Positions 56,674 through 64,000 of a stretch of 64,000 nt of DNA are shown piece by piece. Numbering within the stretch: position 1 is the stretch's first letter; each line of letters starts with the position of its first letter. The notes below the pieces were generated by a model. It saw only the letters and a program-made list of their open reading frames with translations. It ran no database searches and was not told the DNA's origin. The DNA is taken from NCBI GenBank assembly GCA_902651635.1, contig CACRSC010000010.1, positions 235,365 through 299,364 on the forward strand, given 5' to 3'. This DNA comes from Mastigamoeba balamuthi (Eukaryota; Evosea; Mastigamoebida; Mastigamoebidae). The position numbers and the translations under genes are program-made.

Positions 56674-57501
56674 CGCGGTGATCTGTGCGGTATTGCAGCG
56701 GGCGGCGGAGGCCAGGGGGTCCAGGAGGGGTCCAAGAGGCGGTAGGCGGTGCGGGCTTTTGAGCAGGGTGGGTCACGGTTGTGCTGGGTTCGAGTGGTGG
56801 TGAGGAGTGAAGAAGGGAGAGGAGAGGAGGGGAGAAATATGCAGGAGAACAACGCGCACCACAAGATTTACTTTCTGTGGTTTCTCTTCTGGACAACTTC
56901 GCATAATTTCGCCATAAATGCATCACTTTCCTGAGTTCTTCCCAGTAATTTTGGTACACTCTTTCCGCGGTAAGAAAAATGTAGCTTCTGCGTCGGTTAT
57001 TCACTTTAGAGGCTTCGTGGTCCGGCCGCGCGTACGCCTTGAATTGGGATCGGCGGACCTGTTCGAGCGCGCTCCGCTGTCCACTCTCACTACACGTGAT
57101 TCGCGAGCCTCAATTGAGGGGTGTCTCGTTCCACGAACGAGTGAACAACCGCAAAGCGCTTTTCAGTTTCAAAAACGGACCACACAAGTGAAACCGGGGT
57201 GAGTGCTTTGGTAAGGTCAGTTGACCCGAGCACGACTTGCAGAGAGCACGAATCAAAAACAACGAAAAAGGAAGAGCAAGACGGTTGTAGAAGAGAGGAA
57301 ATAAAAAAAAAGAAACAGCCTGTTCGGGTTCGCCTATAGAATTGGAACCTTCCGTTTTTCATTGTAGATAACGCCACAGCATGGCTGTCTCGGACTGAAG
57401 CTAGCTGATGTCCCTACGAAAGCGTCATACCCGGAGCCCAAGCGGACAGAAGAAATAGCGTGCTGCATAGTGCTGCACCGGTATGCCAATGAATTTGTGC
57501 G
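56674..57501. other. Intergenic between two minus-strand genes
   Basis: The 3' flank of the kinase gene and the upstream region of the MGSSHS gene. It becomes AT-richer at 56830-57430, with A runs near 57300-57315. No gene is seen. Confidence 0.55.
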
Positions 57502-60500
57502 TTACGACGGGGCACCTAGAGGTGCTTGGCTGGGGGGTGACGTTGCGAGCGCAGAGCTCACGCCCGACGACAACGAGCGCGTGAGCCCAACGCGCTCGCC
57601 GATAATCGCGCGCTCCCATTCCTGCGCGTGCGAATTGAAATGGTCGTGGAGGTCGACTATCTGCTGCAAGATCTCCTGGCAGTCTGGTCTCCCGTCCTGG
57701 TCTCTCACGATCATCTGGCGGATCAGCGTCGCGAGCGGCGCCGGCGTCGACGCGGGTATCGTCGGGCGCACGTTCTTCGTGGCCGTCTGGATGATGATCT
57801 GGAAGTCCATCTTCAGCTCGGGGAACTCCGAGTAGGGCCTCTGGTACTTCTGCATGATCACTCGGTACACCATCTCCCACATGATAATTCCCACGCTGAA
57901 CACGTCGCTCCTGCACGCACGAGCTGAGTCTTCCGGGAGTAGTGCAGGCCCCTCAAAGGAGCGTGGCGAGCGCACTTGGAGGTGTACTTGGTCCCGAAGT
58001 AGACCTCGGGGGCCGTGTAAGCAAAGGTCCCGCGGAGCTTGCACAGTGTGGCCATGTCCTCGGCGTCGAAGCGCGAGAGACCAAAGTCGCAGAGCTTGAC
58101 TTCCCAGCCATCGGTCACGAGCAGGTTGAGCGATTTGAGGTCCCTGTGCAGGATCTGCGGCGTGTGATTGTGCAGGCAGACCATGCCCTGAAGCAGGTCT
58201 TTGGTGAACGTGAAGAAGTCGGGCCACCCGAACTCCCACTGCATCTTGCTCAGCACGTCGTACAGGCTGCCCTTCGCGCAGTACTCCATGACCATCTTGA
58301 GCTTGTCCGAGTTGATCGCGGCCCCGTAGAGCTTCGTGACGAACTTCGACTTCAGCGAGCTGATGATCTCAAACTCCTGCAGGAACTCCTTCACCTCGCG
58401 GCCAGACGACATCTTCAGGATCTTGATCGCCACGTCGTTGCCCTTGTACAGGCCCTTGTACACCTCCCCCGCCGTGCCTGTCCCCAGCAGCTTCGTGAAC
58501 TCGATGTCAGCCTCCTGAATGTCCCACGATCCCTTGGCTGCACAAGGGAGAGTCGTTAGAGACCGCGGGTGCCGGGCCCTTCCTGCAACTAACAGATTTG
58601 ATTCTCGAGCTCGATTCGCTGCTCCTTCTCTCCTAGTGCCGGCTTCTCCTTGTGGGCTGTGGGGTCCACGTCCGCTGCAACAGACGCTCTGTGAGTGGAC
58701 TGAAAGTGCACGCAAACGCCCGACACGAGAAACGAGGGCGCACTGATTTCCTTGAAGGCCGACAGAATCCTGAGGCGCATGCCGGCGGGGAGGTCGATCT
58801 GCTGCTTCTGGAGCGCAGACTCGCTGAGGCCCTTGAGCTTGTACTTGAACAGCTGCTTCTGGAAGAACTGCTGCTTGAGCGAGCCGGCCCCTAGCTCGTC
58901 AAGGTACTCGCCGAGCGCCTGGAAATCCTGCATCTTCCTCAGCACCGCCTCGTCCTTGCAGATCTGCAGCGGCGTGCGCTGCTTGAAGTCCGTGGCCGTC
59001 AGGTCGGCGCCGTTGGTGATGAGGATCGTCACGAGGTCGTTGCGCCCGAGCTGCACGGCGTAGTGCAGCGGCGTGCCGCCCATCTGCGCGGACACGTTCA
59101 CCATGGCGCCCCTCTCCAGCAGCATCTCGACGAGCATCATGCGGATGCGCGGGTTGAACACGGCCTTGTGCAGCGCCGACTCGCCCTGGTTGTTCCTGGC
59201 GTTGACGTCGGCGTGGCGCGCGATGATCTGGTCAAACGCCTCGCGGCAGTTGGGGTTGTGGAACTTCTGGCAGAACGTGTGCAGCACAGTGTTGCCGTCG
59301 CGGTTCCGGCAGTTGGCGTTGGCCCCGGGGTTCCTCAGCAGCAGCAGCAGCCAGTTCTCGTTCTGCCACTTGTCGCACGCGTGGTGCAGCGCCGTCCACC
59401 CGCTGGGGGAGAGAGAAAGACGATGCCGTCAATCGTCGTTCCAATTCAGAATTCAATTCCCAACCGCTCTTTGGGGAGGGGGGATCGGGCGCACTCCTCG
59501 TCCTGGGCGTTGACGTCGATCTTGCGGTCGTCGAGGGCGACGAGCAGGCCGAAGAGGTCGTCCTCGGCGATCGCACGGAACAGCGGCGTCTTGTACTTCT
59601 TGGGGGGCCTCCGCACGTCCTCCCGCTTGGGGAACAGGTACATCCGCACGATGAGCTGCCCGTCGCCCGTCTGGCCCTGCAAGGGTCAACTCCTCAGAGC
59701 CCAGCCGCAGCGCAGGCACCCGGGCTGGAGAGTGGGAGGGTGGGAGGGAAAGGGAACCGGGTACCTCGAGGGCCGTGATGGGGAGCTGCGTGTTGTGCTC
59801 CCTGTTGTACGGCTGCAGCGAGGCCACGGGGATCCGCACCAGCCCCACAACCTCTGCAACGGGAATAGAAACAGGCGGCAGTGAGCAGCCCAACACAGCC
59901 AGTCGCCCCCGTCGGCGGAGTAGCCGCTCCCCACCCCTCTTGGCTCCAAGGGAGACCGCTAAGTATGCCGCGCACTTTTGCCTGCGGTGACGTCGAGTAC
60001 GATTTCAGGAATTTCCTTCGGCATGATCCTGGCGGCGGGAGAGCGGCGGGTGAGGGAACGGAGGTCTCCAAGGCCCAGACGCATCGCGCGCCGGGGATTA
60101 TTCCGCACAGGACGATCTTGGTGTCTGTCTTGAACTTGGTCTGCGACTTCCCGGCCTTGACCTTCCGCTTGGTCTTGGGCTGCGCCACGACGACCTGCAG
60201 CGGGCACGTCAGTGACGTGGCGCAGGCTTTTTTCTCCGGAACGTAACGGCCAGACCGTCAGAAATCGCCGGCGCCGGCACGTCCTTCACCTCGATGACTG
60301 GGACACGCAAGCGGGGAGGACCACGCGCGACCGATCGGGCCCGCCGTAGCGCGGCCAGGGTGCCGCAGCGCCGGCATATTTAGCCGAAGGGGAACGAAAA
60401 AATCGGGCAGGCGGATATTATTTTGCTCGGGGGGGCCCGAGGGGTGGGAGCGGGGGGCCGGCCGAGGGAGCGCACGGTCAATGACCACCGTGTCGTGCTG

Positions 60501-60512
60501 GAAGTCCGCCAT
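57502..60512 (-). CDS. C2-ankyrin-SAM-TKL protein kinase
   Basis: The start MADFQHDTVVID joins (donor after 60477) to LIEVKDVPAPAISDG, a C2-like first strand. VVVAQPKTKRKVKAGKSQTK, VVGLVRIPVASLQPYN and GQLIVRMYLFPK follow, consistent with a C2 domain. Ankyrin repeats run from about 59610 to 58960 (TPLFRAIAEDDLFGLLVALD, DGWTALHHACDKW, NQGESALHKAVFN, GGTPLHYAVQLGRNDLV). A SAM-like segment lies near 58760-58930 (LGEYLDELGAGSLKQQFF). The kinase at 58530-57510 has GTGTAGEVYKG, VAIKILK, HRDLKSLNLLV, DFGLSRF, TAPEVYFG and SDVFSVGIIMWEM; all catalytic residues are present. It is tyrosine-kinase-like (TKL) class, and a signalling role is inferred. Introns with matching phase include 57911-57975, 58537-58602, 58682-58753 and 59405-59498; those between 59690 and 60480 are less exact. 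Confidence 0.9.
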
Positions 60513-60829
60513 GGAGGACTTGCAGGAAGGCGTTTTGGGTGTCGGGCAGGTGTGCGAGTGCGCGCGTGAGCGTGGGGTCCCCGGTGGCCCGGCAGCGCTT
60601 TTCCTCCTACACCCAAAAATACGAGATTCAGGGCCCAGATTTTATTTCCAATCTGTTGCATCTCCCCCCTCTCCCAGAGGGGGCACTCCCAGCCACGCTC
60701 TGCGCAGCACGCGGGCGAAACAACAGGCTTGCGCCCTCGATTGGAATAGTGGCCAGCTCCCCCGGGAGTCAGCCGGGAGATTTTGTCCCCGAAATATCCA
60801 GAGGATATTTTCGAGTGTTCGCGGGCGCT

Positions 60830-61772
60830 ATGTCGGCCGGACGCCCCGCATCGGCAGCCCCAGCCCCGCAGCCCGTCGCCGCACCAGTGGCAGCGCCGCC
60901 GCCCGGGGCGCAGCTGGTGAAGCTGAGCGTGGGCGGCCGCAGGTTCGTCACGACGCGCTCGACCATCTTCGCGCACGGGCAGAACTTCCTGACGCTGCTC
61001 GTGCAGAACGCGGAGAGTGGCAAGATGTCCGTCGCCCGCGACGAGGACGGCTACCTCTTCATCGACCGCAACGGCCGCGTGTTCGAAAGTGAGCCGAAAA
61101 TGCACTTTTCCGCCGCCGACGCACGTCATACAAGTGGGAAAATGCACTGAGGTTTCAGTTTTACCTGCCCGTTTTTTCCCTCACCGGGCCTTCCCCGCTG
61201 CGCAGTCATCCTGGACTACCTGAGGACCGGCAAGCTGTACCGGCCCAAGGACATCCCGCCCGAGCAGGTGGTGGACGAGTTCGACTTCTACGGCGTCACC
61301 ACGCACGAGAAGGCCATGTCGCTCTGCGAGGTGTCGCACGGCGTGCAGCCCGACCAGATCACGCAGGCCATCGAGAAGTGGCGAGAGAGGGCCCGCGGCT
61401 GGGTCGACCAGAACCACGTGAAGCTGCTGGCCTACAACATAGGTCAGCCCATTCTATCCTGGCTCTACATTCTGCCACTCCATGTTGTCTTTTCTACCAA
61501 ATCAAAACAGATTACGCAATTGAATTGGGCCACTGACTGTTGTGCACTCTGCAGAGCATGTGGTACAAGGGAGCAAGTCGCCTGCTCTGCAGTTCTTCTG
61601 GCACCAGGCGCAGTTTGTGCTGCGCGAGATCTCGTTCTCGTACGAGTGGGGGCTGAGCGCTCTGTGGCGCTCTCACGTCGCCGAACTTCTGTCCGAGAGG
61701 TTCAACGCCATCGTCACAATCGAGTACAGCGGGTCCAGCAGCATTCTGACGATGATATTCCAGTGGGCCTGA
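60830..61772 (+). CDS. KCTD-type BTB/T1-domain protein
   Basis: Three exons (60830-61088, 61206-61442, 61555-61772) join in phase 1 to 237 aa. An Ala/Pro-rich N-terminus of about 35 residues leads into a T1/BTB domain: LVKLSVGGRRFVTTRSTIF, DGYLFIDRNGRVFE-IILDYL, RTGKLYRPKDIPPEQVVDEF and DFYGV. The C-terminal domain (LREISFSYEWGLSALWRSHV and FNAIVTIEYSGSSSILTMIF) resembles KCTD C-terminal beta-rich domains. There are no TM segments, so it is not a channel. KCTD proteins oligomerise through T1, often as cullin-3 adaptors; that role here is inferred. The gene is divergent from the kinase gene (318 bp between starts) and convergent with the dsRNA-binding gene. Confidence 0.9.
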
Positions 61773-61945
61773 CAAAGGCTGTCTTGTCTTCCCACCTCCC
61801 TGTACACCACACTTGACCCTCTGGCTCATCTTCAGTCAGCATTACCAGTAGCCGTTGCTTATGCATGGCTTTGCTTGTTCTCTGTTGGGTGGCGCACACC
61901 TGCGCGGCGGAAGTGCGAGTCTTCTTGCTTTTTTTGAGGTTCCGG

Positions 61946-62084
61946 CGAGACCCGGGGGGTGAAGGCCAAGGACTCAGGAATCGCATCTGAACCGCCACAC
62001 AGGGACACACAAAAACGGCTGTGTGACCTGTGTGGCGCAGGTGAGATTCCTCAGTCCTTGGCCTTAACCCCAATCCGGGTCTCG
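61946..62084. repeat. Long imperfect inverted repeat (about 139-nt foldback)
   Basis: The left arm 61946-62010 (CGAGACCCGG..., GAAGGCCAAGGACTCAGGAA, ...GCCACACAGG, CACAC) pairs with the right arm 62021-62084 (GTGTG, CCTGTGTGGC, ...GATTCCTCAGTCCTTGGCCT, ...CCGGGTCTCG). The apical loop is 10 nt and there is a small internal loop near 61983-61992/62038-62044. Well over 45 of about 65 positions pair. It lies about 18 bp past the stop codon of the dsRNA-binding gene (-) and about 170 bp past the KCTD stop (+), so it probably falls in one or both 3' UTRs. Confidence 0.85.
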
Positions 62085-62102
62085 ACGGCAGCGACGCCCA
62101 GC

Positions 62103-64000
62103 TCACGGGCACGAGTACTGGGCAGACGGCGACAAGGAAATCGAGCGGTCCATCAGCTTCTCGGGCACAACAAAGTCGGTGCGGTTGTCTGCGAGGCACT
62201 TGCACGCCACCAGCGCGGCCGAGAGCTCCGCCTCGACTCGCTTGGGCCAGTAGCTCTCCGAGTGGAACACGCCGAATTGCGGCACGTTGACGGTCGCCAT
62301 GAACCCCGAGCCCCCGGAGCCGCCCATCCCCATCGAGTTGTACTGCGGCAGGCCGAAGCCGTGTGTGACGAAGTAGTGCTGGAGCACGTTCTTGGCGTTG
62401 ACCATCGTCAGCGCGGCGCGGGGCTCGGTCCGCCTGGCGAGCACGGGCCGCTGGACGCCCGCGAGCGTCTGCAGCTGGGGCGGGACTACGAGCTCGCGGC
62501 GGTTCCACAGCTCCTGGCAAGCCACGAGCGCGGCGTCCTTCTCCGCCTCCACCTTGCGCGAGAACTTCTTGCTCGTGAAGTGCTCGTAGCCGACACTGAC
62601 TGTCGAGATGAAGAGGTCCCCCGGGGGTATTTTGGACGACTCGTAGTTGACTGTGAGCCTGTTTGTCACGCAGTAGTGCTGCAGGACGTTCTTGGCCGTC
62701 TCCGACGTCACCGGCATTTCCCCCAGCGGTCCCTGAAACCCGGAAGCGGCGGGCCGTTGCGGCGACTGCGCCGACGGCTGCCTCTGGGCGTACGTGGGCG
62801 ACTGGTTGGAGTACCCCATTGGGTACGAGCCGATCTGGCCGCCCTGCACAAACGGCATCTGGTACGCCCCCTGCTGCGGCATCTGTTGAGGCATCTGCTG
62901 CGGCATCTGCTGCGGCATCTGCTGCGGTATCTGCTGCGGCATCTGCTGCGGCATCTGCATGGGCGGCTGTTGCTGGACGGGCTGCTGCATTGTCTGCGCC
63001 GGCGGCATCGGCATCGGCTGCTGGATTGGCTGCTGCTGCATCTGCGGTACCGGCATCGGCTGCTGAATGGGCTGCTGCTGCATCTGCGGCATCGGCATTG
63101 GCTGCTGAATGGGCTGCTGCTGCTGCATCTGCGGCATCGGCATCTGCTGCTGGATTGGTTGCTGCTGCATCTGCGGTATCGGCAGGGGCTGCTGCATTTG
63201 CTGCTGATGCATCTGCGGCATCGGCATGGACTGCTGAATGCCCTGCATCTGCGGTATCTGCAGGGGCTGCTGAATGCCCTGCATCTGCTGCATCTGCGGC
63301 TGCTGCTGCTGGCCCGGCTGTGCTTGGAGCAAGGGCTGCTGGATCGTCTGCAGCAGCTGCGGTATCTGCAGCAGCGGCATAGGCGGCAACGACAGCTGAT
63401 AGGGCTGCGGGAGCGGCATAGCGGCGTCCACCATGGGCTGCATCGGCTGCATGGGCTCCATGCCCTGGATCCCCATCTGCCCCGGCGTCGACGGCACAGG
63501 CTGCTGCAGCCCCAGCATCGCCTCCTGCTGCTGCTGCTGCTGGTACTGCCACTCCTGCTTGGGCTGCTGCAGCCCCAGCATCGCCTCCTGCTGCTGCTGC
63601 GGCTGCTGCTGGTACTGCCACTCCTGCTTGGGCTGCAGCAGCCCCGCCGGCATCACCTGCATCCCCCTGCCAGTCGCCCCGCTCTGCACGGACTCAGTCG
63701 GGAACGACCGCACGCGCTGCTGCTGCTGCTGCTGCGGGGGCTGGACCTGCGAGTAGCCAGAGGGCCCCGAGTACGCGTTGAAGCTCGCGGTCCCCGACGA
63801 GCGGAACATCGTGGAGGCGAGGTGCTGCTGCCCTTCTGTCGCGGTCACGTCGGTGGACTTCCGCTGCTGCTGCTGCCCTTCTGTCGCGGTCACGTCGGTG
63901 GACTTCCGCTGCTGCTGCTGCCCTTCTGTCGCGGTCCCCGACGAGCGGAACATCGTGGAGGCGAGGTGCTGCTGCCCTTCTGTCGCGGTCACGTCGATGG
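62103..64000 (-). CDS. Gln-rich protein with two dsRNA-binding domains (5' end outside window)
   Basis: The frame is open from the right edge to the stop at 62103. No ATG is present near the edge, so the start lies outside. The N-terminal part consists of short repeats (TEGQQHLASTMFRSSGTA, TEGQQQQRKSTDV) and then about 250 residues rich in Gln/Met/Pro (QQMPQQMPQQ, PMPQMQQQPIQQ). The C-terminal third has two DRBM-like domains: AKNVLQHYCVTNRLTVNYES...KVEAEKDAALVACQELWN (about 62500-62700) and AKNVLQHYFVTHGFGLPQYN...RVEAELSAALVACKCLADN (about 62170-62400). Both start with the same KNVLQHY sequence, which suggests internal duplication. Binding to structured RNA is inferred. No helicase, RNase III or deaminase domain is visible in the window. 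Confidence 0.85.
   Translation of the reverse strand, partial: IDVTATEGQQHLASTMFRSSGTATEGQQQQRKSTDVTATEGQQQQRKSTDVTATEGQQHLASTMFRSSGTASFNAYSGPSGYSQVQPPQQQQQQRVRSFPTESVQSGATGRGMQVMPAGLLQPKQEWQYQQQPQQQQEAMLGLQQPKQEWQYQQQQQQEAMLGLQQPVPSTPGQMGIQGMEPMQPMQPMVDAAMPLPQPYQLSLPPMPLLQIPQLLQTIQQPLLQAQPGQQQQPQMQQMQGIQQPLQIPQMQGIQQSMPMPQMHQQQMQQPLPIPQMQQQPIQQQMPMPQMQQQQPIQQPMPMPQMQQQPIQQPMPVPQMQQQPIQQPMPMPPAQTMQQPVQQQPPMQMPQQMPQQIPQQMPQQMPQQMPQQMPQQGAYQMPFVQGGQIGSYPMGYSNQSPTYAQRQPSAQSPQRPAASGFQGPLGEMPVTSETAKNVLQHYCVTNRLTVNYESSKIPPGDLFISTVSVGYEHFTSKKFSRKVEAEKDAALVACQELWNRRELVVPPQLQTLAGVQRPVLARRTEPRAALTMVNAKNVLQHYFVTHGFGLPQYNSMGMGGSGGSGFMATVNVPQFGVFHSESYWPKRVEAELSAALVACKCLADNRTDFVVPEKLMDRSISLSPSAQYSCP
62870..63380 (-). 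repeat. Gln/Met/Pro-coding repeats
   Basis: CATCTGCTGCGGCATCTGCT- and GGCTGCTGCATCTGCGG-type units are repeated in tandem. They encode MPQQ runs (62875-62960) and longer PMPQMQQQPIQQ units (63010-63210). The repeat is in frame throughout, and length variation between alleles is likely. Confidence 0.9.
63793..63990 (-). repeat. Compound coding repeat at the right edge
   Basis: A block containing GACGAGCGGAACATCGTGGA and GGCGAGGTGCTGCTGCCCTT occurs at about 63797-63850 and again at 63938-63990. It encloses two shorter copies of a unit with GCGGTCACGTCGGTGGACTT and CCGCTGCTGCTG. Copies are almost identical at the DNA level, so the duplication is recent or maintained by conversion. Confidence 0.85.

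Noticed and set aside
55530-57004. Two overlapping long minus-strand frames (444 and 381 codons) through the N
   Set aside because: They are Pro/Arg/Ala-rich, run through the duplicated repeat and are out of frame with the MGSSHS protein.
61714-63621. 635-codon minus-strand Ala/Asp-rich frame
   Set aside because: It is out of frame with the dsRNA-binding domains, and the Ala/Asp repeats are the Gln repeats read in another frame.
1-64000. CRISPR arrays, bacterial operons, Shine-Dalgarno sites or attachment sites
   Set aside because: The window is nuclear eukaryotic DNA with spliceosomal introns. No regularly spaced repeat array of CRISPR type was seen; the tandem repeats are coding or minisatellite.

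Overview
The window is nuclear DNA of a GC-rich protist. Its genes are interrupted by short GT-AG introns (mostly 44-100 nt), lie close together on both strands, and encode eukaryote-only families: a syntaxin, a SWR1-type remodeller, RMC1, a GRAM-VASt protein and a KCTD protein. A TWD40-2/TTRAY2-type TSET coat subunit (TSET is absent from animals and fungi) together with a C2-ankyrin-SAM-TKL kinase fits a free-living amoebozoan, possibly an archamoeba. That assignment is inference.

Layout. 1-7.2 kb (-): a giant secreted cysteine-rich protein of about nine diverged modules of roughly 262 residues, running off the left edge. 7.4 kb: tRNA-Gly(GCC). 8.3-11.0 kb (+): GRAM-VASt sterol-transfer-like protein with a poly-Gln tract. 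11.8-13.4 kb (+): unrecognised protein with a weak kinase-like tail. 13.8-17.0 kb (+): type I membrane protein with cysteine-rich repeats. 17.1-21.6 kb (-): SWR1/SRCAP-type ATPase. 21.6-28.9 kb: gene-poor, diverged duplicated blocks and one small PPxY membrane protein. 28.9-39.0 kb: three membrane-trafficking genes in a row: RMC1 (-), syntaxin-18-like (+), TWD40-2-like TSET subunit (+). 39.2-53.1 kb: an AT-richer island with a degraded non-LTR retrotransposon, a truncated relative of it, a nitrilase pseudogene, two more members of the PPxY family (one broken) and unidentified remnants. 53.1-54.3 kb (-): NIT2-like omega-amidase. 56.4-56.7 kb (-): small MGSSHS protein beside a one-base gap flanked by a direct repeat. 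57.5-60.5 kb (-): C2-ankyrin-SAM-TKL kinase. 60.8-61.8 kb (+): KCTD/T1 protein. 62.1-64.0 kb (-): Gln-rich protein with two dsRNA-binding domains, open at the right edge.

For most genes I joined exons by hand and checked that intron phases agree. The joins give 661 aa (GRAM-VASt), 421 aa, 756 aa (membrane protein), 1446 aa (SWR1), 681 aa (RMC1), 285 aa (syntaxin), 279 aa (NIT2) and 237 aa (KCTD). The most interesting unexplained items are the roughly 139-nt foldback just behind the stop codon of the dsRNA-binding protein gene, the dispersed two-TM PPxY family with a conserved phase-0 intron, and the giant modular cysteine-rich protein.
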